Positions 34,780 through 46,709 of a DNA stretch of 64,000 nt are shown here, in pieces. A model generated the notes under the pieces. The model ran no database searches. It was given only the letters and a program-made list of their open reading frames with translations, and had not been told where the DNA came from. This DNA comes from Typhlomys cinereus (Eukaryota; Chordata; Mammalia; Rodentia; Platacanthomyidae): contig JALPQD010000415.1 of the NCBI GenBank assembly GCA_023101885.1, positions 1,723,652 to 1,787,651 on the forward strand. Reading direction: 5' to 3'. The first letter of the stretch is position 1, and each line of letters opens with the position of its first letter. Made by a program: the position numbers and the translations under genes.

Positions 34780-36805
34780 GGAGGAGTAAGGGATGGAAAA
34801 TCCGTAACTGAATACTATGAAAGGGACACAACATTGCCTGCTACTTTTAGGATAAGTAAAAATATTTTAAATTTAAAAAATTAAAACTGAAAAAATTTTC
34901 CCTAGAAAAAAAGTAAACTTTAAAATCTCTAACCATAAAAGTCAAGGTTAGATAAAAATGCAGAGATCATAAATTTAAATTGATAACACTATTGAAAGAT
35001 TGTAATTCCTTCATATTTTATATTTTAATTACTCTATGAAAAAGGTTTCATCTAATTAGGGACCCAGATATTAATAAAATTTACAATTTAATAGAGCTAG
35101 TATTTGATTGTACAATGTAACATTATTATTCCATTATTGACTTCTAATGAATACATATTTTAGACATTTTGTAGTTTAAAAATATAGCTGTAACTTATAT
35201 TTTTCATTTTTAAGATGTGTCAAGTGTTTTATAAGGTGAATATAAACTTTGTACATTTAGTATTTTTTCAATATATGTTATATACTTCAAATAAAGTTTC
35301 TTGACTTACATATGTAATCCAGTGTTAAGCATAAAAGTTTTATATATAAATTTTGTTTCCTCTTTCCATGTTCTTATGTCTCATTGAACAAAAGGATAGT
35401 TATACACTCCAAAGGAAAGATTTCCAAAGGCGCATTACAACTCTTTTCTGAATAACCAAGTATTTGATATGTAATTCTTATAGGAAACATATGAACTAAA
35501 AAACTATAGGGTATGTTCAACTGCACAAAATATATTCTGTGCCATCAGGGAATTTATAGTTTAGTGGAAGAAATGAAATTAACATATTATGATGTCCTAT
35601 GGTAGGCGAGTACATGAAATCAGTAATATACCCAAGTGTTGGTGAGGGATCTCTGAATTCAGAGGAGCTCAAGCAGCTTACAACAATTCCTAAGTGACTG
35701 TCAAATGCAACATCATCACAACCTACCACAACTTCCCAATCACTTGTCAGATTCCCCTCCTACCAAGAAAATCTAATTTCCTTGAAGAATGTAGCATCTG
35801 CTAATGCTGCAGTGCAGATGTTCTCAATAGTGGCTGAATAATGTACGAATAACAGAATAAACCTTAAAGCATGTTGGCACAAGGAATCTGAATACACAAG
35901 ACAATTCAGTTTCTATTGGTGCTAGTAGTGATAAGCAAATCAAATGTACATGGTCTGAATAGTAATACAAGTTCAGCAAGAATAGAGAGGTATTCAAACT
36001 TGGAGTGTAAGAAGCAGACAGAACAGTAGGATCTGGGGTAGTCAGTACAGTTCCAACAGAGACAGAAAGCAACAGAAATTAAAGGATTGGAAACAAGTCA
36101 CAGGTTGACTAAAGACCATCTCCTCCATCCTCCTCCAAGGTCCAGATCATGGAAAATGGCTCTGCTCCTCACTTCAGTGGTACAAATACTAATACCACCG
36201 TGTACAAGGAATGCTAGTACATTCCAAAAAGATGGTGTGGAAGTCCAGGAAGAGCTTTGTCTTTTGTTAAAGAATAGTAGCTAAGTGATGATTGTGTTTC
36301 AAGTGACTACAAGAAGTACAACATTGGGATGATGATGCCTTCAAATTTGGATAGTTTTCTTAGGAAAAATCGAGTTGTGTTCTATTTTTATACATGAACT
36401 ATAAACTTTCAAGAATGTGATTCTAAGATTAGAACATTGGAGAGGTAAGATCAGAAGTATTTTCCTTACACAAATAAACCAGAGCTTGCAACTTAATCTG
36501 AAAGTGTAGCAGTGAGCACTAGTGAGTATCGTAATATTGAAGAAGTCTGAGAAGAGAACATGACCCACAAGGAAAGGAAGAATCAAGGCTGACCCTGCCC
36601 CAAGATTAAAGATCCATTTTCAGCAGGATAGACAGTACAAATACCACTGGAAAGTTAAGAAAGTAGGATAGGTTCTAGAAATTCTGACAATCCTGGAAGA
36701 TACTGATTACCTTTGAGAATGTAATTTGGACATGAAAATATGCTAATTTCAAGGTCAGAGCAACAATTGCATAAACATATACAGTCCTTTATGCTAAAAG
36801 TAGGG
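34780..36805. other. No gene; possible ancient repeat at 35500-35720
   Basis: 34840-35500 is very AT-rich. The 35520-35620 stretch (tctgtgccatcagggaattt, agtttagtggaagaaatga) resembles an ancient mammalian interspersed repeat also hinted at near 40300. I see no coding signature; the ORFs at 35824-36072 and 36341-36586 are chance frames. Confidence 0.45.
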
Positions 36806-36811
36806 CACGCA

Positions 36812-36945
36812 GGCCAGTGAGGTGATCCAGCAAAAAAGGCACCTTCCCAAAATCTTGAAACCTTAATTCAATCTCCAAAACACATGGAAAGGTAAAACTG
36901 CCTCCCCAAAGTTGTCCCCTGATCTCCACTTGCACAGTAATTTAT
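36812..36945 (+). repeat. B3-like SINE, sense, partial
   Basis: caggccagtgaggtgatcca, ccttcccaaaatcttgaaac, ttcaatctccaaaacacatg and aaagttgtcccctgatctcc follow the order of the B3 consensus. It lacks the (CA)n tail. Confidence 0.6.
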
Positions 36946-36964
36946 ATACTCTGAATTTATCCCC

Positions 36965-37375
36965 ATGTTGTAGTTCATCTGCATGGTTGCTGATAAATGA
37001 CCATCAAACTGCTTAAGGGAACAAAGGGTTAATTTCCTTATGATTACTGGTTACTATTCTTAGTCCAGCTTGATAGCAGAGCATGCACCAACACCACGGA
37101 CAAGGGAACTGGCCACACCATCACCATATAACAGCTGAAAGATGGACAATCTTTACTTGCCAGACCAGCATGTCTGGCCAAGTGAACAGAAGAATGTTGA
37201 CTCTCTCAACCAGCTCTCCATGATTTATTCCAGTGCCTAATCCCACCCTCCATGGGCTTGACCTTCCCCATCAGCTAGACAATCTCTTGCAGGTTTGCTC
37301 TGGGCTTAATTCAACTACTAATTCTCCACAAATGTGCCCAGAGCTCAAACCCTCAACTGTCAAGTTGACACCTGT
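36965..37375 (-). mobile_element. LTR-like dispersed repeat (copy 2 of 3)
   Basis: Reverse complement of the 12080-12490 unit: gctgataaatgaccatcaaa at the left and caactgtcaagttgacacct at the right, with ttgccagaccagcatgtctg and cttgcaggtttgctctgggc between. A (GATA)n array starts about 50 bases to the right. Confidence 0.75.
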
Positions 37376-37430
37376 ACCCGACTATGACATCCCATAAGAA
37401 GGAAAAGAAATATATTGATAGATAAGTATA

Positions 37431-37466
37431 TAGATTAATAGATAGACAGACAACAGATAGACAGAC

Positions 37467-37522
<56 letters not shown>

Positions 37523-37528
37523 GATAGA
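37431..37528. repeat. (GATA)n microsatellite
   Basis: Roughly 20 GATA units with GACA and GATTAATA interruptions at the left end. Confidence 0.95.
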
Positions 37529-37549
37529 TAGATAGATAAGACATTCTAG

Positions 37550-39515
37550 AGAAAATGCAGTCATCAGAGAAGGAGGCAAGCTTTTAAAAGTTATGGACTT
37601 ATCATTATCCTCTAGGAAATGGTAATGGCACTGTGGTAATTTAGAAAAATGTCCTTATTCCCAAGAGACCTATGCTGAATTATTGAGTGAAAATATTTAA
37701 TAACTGCTACTAGAACGTTCAAATAGAATGGAAAAATAATGTATGTGTGCTTAGAGAAGAAATTGAGGAAGGTAATATGGATGCTATCATAATCATCTTA
37801 AGTGGTTTGCATGTTTTATTATACATATGTTGAAGTTTGGAGAAAGTTATTTTACTCCTACTGAAGCTAGTGCCTGATGCCTGATGCCCAATGTCATGCT
37901 CAGGAGCCTTCTTTGTGAAGATAGTCATTTAGCAACTGAATGCATCTTTTGTTGAATATTCTACATCTGCATGTCCTTTATGCTGTCTGACTTAATAATG
38001 TTCCTTCTCAGAATAAGGGCGGGATGTTAGTGCCAGTGTCAATTAGCACAATTCTAGTTCCCACACTGAAGTTCCAAAGACAAATAGTGAACAGTACATT
38101 ATTTGAGGACACAAAAATATTCAGATCAACTGTCCATTTGTGTAGCCATGAAATATGAACATCTTCATTGAGATTTTTTAAAACAACCCCAAGACTACAG
38201 GGCATGAAAGGGAAATAAATTAACATTTCAAATGAAGCAAAACTGGTTCTATTCCCAGAGCTTTGTCTCATGACACTTGCCTAGAAACAACTTCAGTCAT
38301 GATATTTTCTAGTGAAAAAAAGGAACTTTCTAGGTCCCAAATAACATTTCAAACTAGTCCATTCCTCATTTCCTATGACTTTACATGGCTACCTATTAGA
38401 ATGCGAGTTGTGAAAGACCAAGAGTTTGAATACTTTTTCACACTGCCATACTTACAGTGCTTGAAACAGTGTCTACCATTTGTTACCCAACCAATATTTG
38501 TGGAATTTTAAGTTAATTAAGTATCTGTAGAGAAAGGCTTTTCTAACTATTGTATTATTAGAATTGCCTAGAATACTTGTTGAAAACAGGTTTATGAACT
38601 CTACCTCTAGCATGCCTAACTCAGTGGATCTGGGTATACCCAAAGACCACAAATGTCTACCAGACAATAATATTCTTACTTTGGTGATAAATGTTTGAAA
38701 ACCACTTCCAAAAAAACAACGGCACTTAAAACGTTCCCCTTTCTGTAGAATATTTGACACATAATATTCTCATGACATCACACAAACATTTCAAATTGAA
38801 TTTATATTGCTCAAAACTCAAAAACGCTTTCTCATTTGTAGATTTTTTTTGTCCCATGGATATTTTTCTTCTTGGGAAGAGTTCGATTTCCACATTAGCT
38901 GCTCAGCTTACTATTCCTACAGCTCATATTTGAAAACATGGAAGAAATCTGGGAAAATATTGTCTCTATGCAGCACAATTGCTTCATGAAGCATGTGAGT
39001 CCTCGGAGAAATCAGGCATCTCACGCATGGCAGAAATTTATGTTAAAGAACGTCTGCTTAGGAGAGGCAAATGTGTAACCCAAATTTATCTCCTACTGAC
39101 AAGTTCAGAATCCAAAAGTTTCCAAGTTCTTCCCATGTGAGTTATTCAAAATTGCTGTTTTTCAAGTCAAGAACACCTGTTTAGTGTTTTTCTCCTTGCC
39201 CTCGTGATACAAAGAAGTGACTATGAAAACAGGATTTAAAGGTTTTAATGAATGAGAAACACAAAGTACTGACAGATTTTGGTATATTGTGCCACCTTTA
39301 CCATGTCCCCCTAATGAGATAAAATCTAATAGGAAGAAAACAATTGTGATATCGGGCTCTGGAGTTTGTTCTCAAAATACTGCAAATGAGCTCAGGTTGA
39401 GGATCATTCTGCTGGGTACAGTCATAAGCAATTTGCATATTGCTGTGAAATGGCACCTACAGAAGTGACTTTGGTAAGTGAACAGCTAAAATTTGATGTT
39501 CATATCAGGTACGCT
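37550..39515. other. No gene or recognisable repeat
   Basis: About 2 kb of unique-looking sequence. 39350-39480 contains an octamer-like atttgcat and could be a conserved block. No ORF carries a family signature. Confidence 0.45.
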
Positions 39516-39517
39516 GC

Positions 39518-39518
<1 letters not shown>

Positions 39519-39553
<35 letters not shown>
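39519..39553. repeat. A-run of 35 bases
   Basis: Uninterrupted poly(A), the longest in the window. I do not recognise a retrocopy or SINE body just upstream on the + strand. Confidence 0.95.
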
Positions 39554-39555
<2 letters not shown>

Positions 39556-39754
39556 AACTCTCCATCTCCATATGACGCTCTAACAATCAAAACTTTACTT
39601 GCTCCTTCTCTGCTGGGTCAGAGGTGAATACAAAATAAAGCAAAGAAAAAAATAAACTGAAAACAAAGCTTGAGCCAGTGTTAAAGTTATTCTAGTTCAA
39701 TAGTTGCTTAGTACCTTGGCTGTATATAGTGTAGGCTTAAAGGAACAGAAATAT

Positions 39755-40095
39755 GGGAGCTGGAGAAATGACCGAGTGGATGAAACACGCGCCGCACAAT
39801 TGTGAGGACTGAAGTTGAGATCACCAAAACCCACACAAAAAGCCAGGCAGGTGTGGAGGTCATTGGTAATGACAACACTCAGCAGGTAGACACAGAGGAT
39901 GCTCCGGGCAATCTGGCTAGTCTATCTGCAAGGTCTGCAAGCTCTGATTTCGAATGAGATCTTGCCACAATAAATGACATGGGAAGTGATCAAGAAAGTC
40001 ATTTGCCATCAACTCAGGCCTCCATGTACACATACACATGTGTATACACACACACAAATAAAGCATACACAATACATATGCATACCACATAGACT
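39755..40095 (+). repeat. B4-like SINE, sense
   Basis: gggagctggagaaatgaccg head; cccacacaaaaagccaggca; ggtagacacagaggatgctc; aatctggctagtctatctgc; cctccatgtacacatacaca; then a CA-rich tail. The order matches a full-length B4. Confidence 0.75.
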
Positions 40096-40189
40096 TTAAT
40101 AAAAACAGAAACGGAGCATGTTAGTTATGGATATGTGAAAGACCAAAGAAGCAGGGAAGGGTTCAGAGAGATGCAGCTTTTATTTTCTA

Positions 40190-40420
40190 ATAAATACTCG
40201 CAGAGAAGCTATTGTGTGCTTGTCCCAGACCCAGGTGCCAATATTTATTTGAAAATCAGTAAAACCTCAACCATCTTTACATGTCTTTGGGGATCACAAT
40301 TTAATCAACGACACAAACCAGCAGATCAACAAATAATTGGCTGTATAATTACAAGCTGAGAAAAGAGCTACAAAAGAAATGAGCAGAAGGCCTTTCCATT
40401 CAACCGGTGTTTGCTGTGTA
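40190..40420 (+). repeat. Ancient mammalian interspersed repeat fragment
   Basis: ctattgtgtgcttgtcccag, ccaggtgccaatatttattt and cacaatttaatcaacgacac look like a degraded copy of the same ancient repeat type noted at 13790. Family not assigned. Confidence 0.35.
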
Positions 40421-40499
40421 AATGTAGTAAGACAGGTCTAGGGCCTCAAAGGTTTGGTGAAATTTTGATAAACAGACAAGGTAAAATTAATGACAGTTG

Positions 40500-40860
40500 A
40501 GTGCTCATTTATACCATCCCCTGTAAGCCTCAGGGACCATCATTGAAGAGGGGGCAGAAAGAGTGTTAGATCCAGAACATGGGGAGAAGGACTTTGAAAC
40601 ACTGACGTCTAGACCAGTGCATAACCAATCCAAGCATGATATTACAGTAGCTGTGGCTAGGGCCAGCACAAGGCTTGTCCTAAAACAGTCCAATATGGAT
40701 CAGGGAAGGACTTGCGGGCCTTTCCCCTTTCTGCCATACTACTGATTACTGCTGCATTATAAGGGAGAGATAGTCAGTGTCTTTCTGTGCTGTCATGGAG
40801 GAGTCCACAAGTTTACAATGGATACTTCAAGGCCATGTTCACACGGAGGACCTTGTTTGG
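40500..40860 (+). repeat. Rodent L1 (Lx-like) 3' UTR-type repeat
   Basis: gaagagggggcagaaagagt, agatccagaacatggggaga, gtagctgtggctagggccag and agtcagtgtctttctgtgct follow the order of a common rodent repeat that I associate with old L1 (Lx) 3' UTRs. A second fragment of it appears at 55790-56095. The family name is from memory. Confidence 0.4.
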
Positions 40861-40983
40861 TTAAACACAGGGAGTTTCAAAACAATGCAAAACAAAAAAG
40901 ACATGAATATAATAAAGGGTCTTCCAGGTATATAAGAAATAGGGAGTGCCAATGGTGAAAGAGAACTAAAAAAAGTGGGTGTT

Positions 40984-41113
40984 CACTGGGGGATGGGAAG
41001 GGAGGGGTGAGGGGAGGGGGAGCAGGGGCGTCAGGGGGAGGAAGAGGGAGGGAGGGAACTGGTGTACCTATTAAGTTTGTATGAGCGGAAATAATAATAA
41101 AAAATGTTTAAAA
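40984..41113 (+). mobile_element. Very short L1 3' end (about 130 bp) with near-perfect TSD
   Basis: A G-rich purine tract, then acctattaagtttgtatgag and an A/T-rich tail. Flanks are aaaagtgggtgtt (40971-40983) and aaaagtcggtgtt (41114-41126), a 13-bp duplication with one mismatch. The insertion belongs to the young L1 3' UTR type. Confidence 0.85.
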
Positions 41114-41324
41114 AAAAGTCGGTGTTACGGTAATCAAAACATACTGTACACATGGAGGAAACGGTCGAAGAACAAATGTAATAAAAGTTTAAAAACTGAC
41201 CTGATGCCAATATGCAAAATTAACTGTTATTTATTTTGTTGAAATGCACAAAGTTGATATCAAAATTTTGGTTGTAAAACTTATGGAAGAAATATGAGGT
41301 AATGGGTAACCCTGGGGACTAAAT

Positions 41325-41635
41325 CTATGGAGTACTTGCCACACATGCATGAAGTCTTGAATTTAAATCCCCAGAACCTTTGTGAAAATCTGGGTGCCAG
41401 AAGCCCATGTCTATAATTTTAGAGTCAGAGAGATAGACATAAAAGGGTTTCAGGGCCTGCTGGCTGTCAGTCTAACCAAATCAATGGGCGAAGGATCCAG
41501 TCTTAAAACCTGATAGTGATTGAATAAGGCACTATACACCAACCTTTGACTGCCCCATGTACATACTCATGCATGCACACCTGCAGACACACGAATGTTT
41601 GTACATGCACGTACATACACACAAGAAATTGAGGA
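41325..41635 (+). repeat. B4-like SINE, sense, diverged
   Basis: tgaatttaaatccccagaac, tgggtgccagaagcccatgt, agggcctgctggctgtcagt, ccaacctttgactgccccat, then a CA/GTACA-rich tail. The order is B4-like. Confidence 0.65.
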
Positions 41636-41639
41636 CGGA

Positions 41640-42270
41640 AGCTTATTAAACAAGCAAAATCCAGACAGACAGCAAAATCCAAAAACGACAACACAGCAAA
41701 ACAAACAAGAGATTCTGAACCAAGTAAATTACAAGAAAATGAAAAGAGACATAAGGAAAATATCAACACAATTCAATATGTAGATTACATTTGGCTCCCT
41801 TGACTTGACCAATATTTTTGAAAATGATAATTTGATATTTTACAATATGGAAGAATCACAGATCTGTATTTGAAACATTCACATTATCTGCAATTTTGTT
41901 GGTAGGAGAGGTTAAGAGCACATACAAGCATCAGTGAAACCAAAGTAGCCATTGACTGATTGCTACAATAGCTAGAGAGAAAAATGTGTGAGAGTGTGTT
42001 GTGTTCTACTTTTTAAAAATACATGTATAAAGTGAAAAAATAAGAATAAGTGCAACATTTCCATCATAAATTTATAAAATGAAATGAGTACTTCTATCTA
42101 TGGATACATAAACAAACTCCTAAAACATTGAAATAGAGGTGAGAAATAACACAAAAAGGCATGCAGTATGAAACTAATTTAATTTCTAGATACAAAAACT
42201 ATTTTCATACATATGTAGTAGAGAAGGAGAGAAGAGGGAGAAAAATAATGAGATGTACATTTAGTCCTTT
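41640..42270. other. No gene or recognisable repeat
   Basis: AT-rich sequence with A-rich stretches. The small ORFs show no signature. Confidence 0.5.
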
Positions 42271-42278
42271 CTTTAGGA

Positions 42279-42362
42279 GCTGTAGCTGCAGTTCCATGGT
42301 GGAGCATTGCCTACCATATATAATGCCCTGCGTGCAACCCCTAATACCACATAAAAAGAACA
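42279..42362 (+). repeat. ID-like SINE, sense, diverged
   Basis: gtagctgcagttccatggtggagcattgcc matches the ID (BC1-derived, tRNA-Ala-like) layout, followed by a B-box remnant and ataccacataaaaagaac. It is a single-unit SINE of about 80 bp. Confidence 0.6.
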
Positions 42363-42369
42363 ATGAGCC

Positions 42370-42780
42370 AGTTCTTTAGTTGTTCCTCGGAAGCACCTTA
42401 TACATGTCCCTCTTTTAGGAACTACTCATGTCACTGTGCTCTCTTCCTTCAATTGGCTCTCCAGAACTCTTTGCTTAAATCTGGATCCGTGGCGATTAAG
42501 CATTGCACCTCACTCACTTCTACATCTTAGCCCTGATGTATAGTGATGTTTAATCAACATGCACCAACTAAATGACGTATGTCTGTGCTCTCAAAAATAT
42601 AATGATTTTGAATTAACAGAAACTGTAGAAATAGAAAGGGGGTAAATGTTGTCTTCTTATGCCAGAAGATACGTTAATATGATTAATAAGATCAACTAAC
42701 AAATAGCTTATTTGTTGAAGCGTTTATTATTTATATTATTTATTAAGTTGCCATTTTGTTAAATAAATGAGACGCTCTTT
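42370..42780. other. No gene or recognisable repeat
   Basis: AT-rich sequence ahead of the L1 at 42785, ending in a TTATTTATATTATTTATTAAG stretch. Confidence 0.5.
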
Positions 42781-42784
42781 TTTC

Positions 42785-44040
42785 ACAGTCATATCAGCTC
42801 AATAGGCACCCCATCCTCTCCCTCCCTCCTCTCTTCCCCAGCCCCTCCTTGCACTCTCCCACCCTTTTCCCCTTTCTTTCACCCCCCTTCCTCCCTCCCC
42901 TTTTCCCATTGTCTCCCCCTTCCTTGCTCCCATCCCCTGGAGCTCCTTTTGTGTGAATGCCAAACCTCCCTCTGAGTCCTCCACCCTAGTGAAGGGTAGG
43001 ACTCAGTGGCATATCCTGAAGCCCTTTCTTGGACCCCCATTAGTATGGGAACTCTATTATGTCTGTTAATCCCTTATTTCTAAAGATCTTACTGCCTGGA
43101 GCTTTCTCCCCTGTGATCCATGCTAGACCTTGGGGGGGTCATTGACATGTCAGCCATTGGTCAGGTCATGCAAAATCCAATCCTGCCTGCTGCAGCCCTA
43201 ACTTGTGTGGAATATCTTGCATATCGATGCTCCTCCCCATCTTTAGGCTCTTACAATCTTGCCACCCCTTCTTCCTCAAGGTTCCCTGAGCTTTAGGATG
43301 GGGAGAGATTTGGCTAGTCTGGTTCCAAGTGATTCGTGTAGGGACTCTGGTGTTCTGAATTATGGTGTGTTGTTGTTTTCAGTTTTGCTTTTCCTGCACT
43401 GCCCTTGGCTCCATCCTGATTGGTATTGAAGGTCACCTCCTAATCAAAGATAAAAGTACTGTTTAAATGAAGATCTTAATGTAAGAGGAGACTCAAAGGT
43501 AGATGGAATAGGAGTAGGACTCAGCACGGATGGGGTGTTCAGTGTTTCATTTGCTGGATGGTTACCATCTATCTGCCAGTCTGATTGTTGAGATCAAACC
43601 TCATCAGTCGCAGGTGACCAGGAAGGGAAATAAGAGTGAGCTTTACCAGATGTCTCACTACTTACATGCGATATTCTTGATGGTGGCCTATTTTCTCTAC
43701 TGAAGCATGGTCCCCTCTCTCCTTTTTTTGTGTGACAGGACCCTTCTTCCCTTTCCTTGTGTTTATAATCTTTGTGATTACATTAAAGAGATTTACCTTT
43801 GAATAATGTCATTAAGTGGGTTTGGACACTAGGATCCACCTATTAGGAAGTACATACGGTGTCTAATTTTCTGTGTCTGGGATACTTCACTCAATATCAT
43901 TTTTTTCTAATTCCATCCATTTCCCGGAAATTTTCATTAATCCATCTTTTTTGATGGCTGAGTAGCATTCCATTGCACAAGTGTACCACATTTTCCTTAT
44001 CCGTTCATCAACTGTTGGGCATTTGGGTTGATTCCATGAG
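42785..44040 (-). mobile_element. 5'-truncated L1, antisense
   Basis: The pyrimidine-rich 3' UTR (42810-42930), the tcctccaccctagtgaaggg segment and about 800 bp of 3' UTR are followed by a short ORF2 tail on the minus strand (FLSWNQPKCPTVDERIRKMW and CYSAIKKDGLMKISGKWMEL, 44038-43890). Truncation is near 44040. The subfamily resembles the 19309-21105 copy more than the nested young L1. Confidence 0.88.
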
Positions 44041-44044
44041 AGAA

Positions 44045-45545
44045 ACTTTTTAAAAATCAGATAACTTGTCCTGAGAACAATTACAATTACAGAAGCAAAA
44101 AGAAATTTATATGCACAAATATGTATATTAGGTATGTACATTTACATTATTTTATATGACAAAAACATATGTACACAAAAGCACATGAAAAGTGGCTTAC
44201 TTGTGAAATAATATACAAATTAAAACTCTAAATATGTAAAAAAATTATAAGAGCTCTAAATAGATACATGAGAAGATCTGGGGTTACACCTGTCTAAAGT
44301 CCATCATGAAAGAGAAAAGAATACTTGGATTCCACAGAGAATATAGCAAAATTCTGGCATTCTTTCAAAAATTGCTATATAAACGTCAGTTGGCACAGAA
44401 TAACATAAGTAAAAAGTAGAGACACATACATACTTTAATACCATAAATGAAATAGAGAAAGAAACAGATGAACTAAATAAACCAATAGACTTACAATTGT
44501 TGTGTTGAGTCATTAAAACTCAGCAACAGGCTGTGTATTCATGAATTCTTCCATGACATATTAATTAAAAGATAGGACCCAGTCAGCTGATCCATAATCA
44601 CTCTCTGACTTCTATCCACTTATTCCCTGCCATTCAGTCATTTCTTTCTCTTCTCATCTTGCTTTAATCCTTACCTTAGGCTCATGCAATATACCAATAA
44701 AGGAGAGAGAGTGGGAGGGAAGGAGGAAAGGAGAGAGAGAGAGAAAGAGAGAACATATAACAGAGACATGAAAGAAAGAGGGAAATTGATAACTAGCAAG
44801 AATACTTTCAAGAGAAGAAGGAAAGAGGACACAGCCAAATAATATGGAGTGAAACTGAATTAAATTCACTGTATTCATTTGCAAAATTGTCAAAGAATGA
44901 AGAGTTTGCAAAAAGAACAAACATCCTCGTTCATGTCACACCCTAGTCAATTGTGTGTCTCTTTCTTTGTAGTCCTCACCTTCTAAGAGTTTGAACCCAC
45001 TAATTTGTGATGAAGAAAGGGAAAGAGGGAAGAAAGGAAGAGCTGTAAGTTGAACAACATGAAACCTGTTGCTGTACCTGTGCTGCCACTACAGCCACCA
45101 CAGCTGCTGAATCTTGTGCATTAGATCACCTGACGCTCTGCCTGCCACACCTTTTGTGGGTCAGTCCCACCTGCCATCAGTCGCACTATTTCTCTTGGCT
45201 ATGATACTATTATTGACATGTAGCTGGCATGTGAGCAATTCATTACTGGCCACAAGCGGGAAAGGTGTGTTGGTGCAGTACGTATTCCTGCATGCAGAAA
45301 ACATATTTAATATCCTCTGACTTATGAAAATGGGTAGAGGAGGGCTGGAAGGAAAACCAAGGGCAAGTGGGTCCCTTCCAAGCAGTCCATCAGAACTAGT
45401 AAGTTCTCCCTCAGAATTCCTGCTCAGATCTCAAAAAACACATCACACCTAGCTACCTCCATGACATTAACTTAATGAATCCAGCTTGCCCCAGTATCTC
45501 CAAATGTGCTAGGAATGCCAATCTAACAAAATTAAATAGATTGGT
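44045..45545. other. No gene; GA-rich tract at 44700-44760
   Basis: Anonymous sequence. The AGAGAGAG/GGAAGGAGG purine tract at 44701-44755 is low complexity. ORFs at 44654-44920 and 45114-45320 are chance frames. Confidence 0.5.
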
Positions 45546-45547
45546 AA

Positions 45548-45549
45548 AG

Positions 45550-45593
<44 letters not shown>

Positions 45594-45601
45594 GGATAGA
45601 T

Positions 45602-45646
<45 letters not shown>

Positions 45647-45660
45647 TAGATATATAGATA
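45548..45660. repeat. (GATA)n(GACA)n compound microsatellite
   Basis: About 12 GATA units followed by about 12 GACA units and a short GATATA end. Compound GATA/GACA arrays are highly variable in vertebrates. Confidence 0.95.
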
Positions 45661-45669
45661 TACAAGCAC

Positions 45670-46609
45670 ACTTGCCAATCATGTAGACTCCTTTGTACTT
45701 GGAAAGCACTAAGGAGACATGCCCATTCCTTTGCTAGTGTCCCTTATTTAGGACTCTCTGGTTTTATTAAAACCTTTTCTTTTTCATTAAAATAAAAGGT
45801 TTCTGAAAAACCACAGTTGCAGACTTTCTGCAACCCACAATTTATGGCTGCTACTTGCAACCTTCAAAAGCTTTTAAAAATAGTATCGGCTCTATTATTC
45901 CATATTATGGTAATTGTAGTAAAGATTTAAGAGGCACTTTAAGACTTTTTAGCTCTACAGTATATTTCTGTTCCAATTTCTTGGTTGGGCATTTGGGAAA
46001 GAAGCCTTATTTAAAAGCTTTACCCTCTGCCCCTGATATACAGCTTCCCTCTTAACTACAGTAGCTAGCCCTCGCCGCACAATTAGGGAAGCGAGGTCTC
46101 CAATTAGAGCTCAGAAACACAGAGGGACACAACACATCTTTCCAAAGGCCCATCCCATTTATATGCACCTGACAATAATCAAATTTTTTTCTCATGTGCT
46201 AAGTACCTTTGACCCCTTTGTGATGCTTCATATTCCCTTGTTAACTCTCCCCATCCCTCCTTTGCTCCCATAGGAAATCAGCACAGATAATCACAAGATT
46301 AAATAACTCCAATGCCACCGTTTAACTGTCCAAGGCCATTAATATAACAAACGCCCAAGGGGCCACTCGGATTTATGTAGTATTGAAATTAAACTGACCT
46401 CACCCTCTCCCCGACATAGATCTGTGCTTTCTAGTTAACCTGTGTTTTTCTCTTCTTGCCCAGTCTAGGATGGTTACGATTCAAGAACAGAGAGACATCT
46501 GATGGCATTTCCACTACTACTACGAGCATGCACAGAACTGCGGTCTCCTGGACGTCCTGACATTGCCCTTTGCATTTTCTGCATCTAGCAAGATGAGCAT
46601 TTTAAACCA

Positions 46610-46610
<1 letters not shown>
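45670..46610. other. Unique segment, possible conserved block at 46060-46430
   Basis: There is no repeat or ORF of note. 46060-46430 has several homeodomain-type CAATTA/ATTAA words and a TACCTTTGA (TCF/LEF-like) site. This is suggestive of a regulatory element, not proof. Confidence 0.3.
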
Positions 46611-46612
<2 letters not shown>

Positions 46613-46667
<55 letters not shown>

Positions 46668-46700
46668 ACACACATGCACACACACACACACGTGCACACA
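46613..46700. repeat. (TC)n followed by (CA)n microsatellite
   Basis: About 25 TC units (46613-46663) then a CA-rich stretch to about 46705. Confidence 0.95.
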
Positions 46701-46709
46701 CACACCATA

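Noticed and set aside
37431..37528. CRISPR-like direct repeats
   Set aside because: Four-base GATA periodicity without spacers; a eukaryotic microsatellite.
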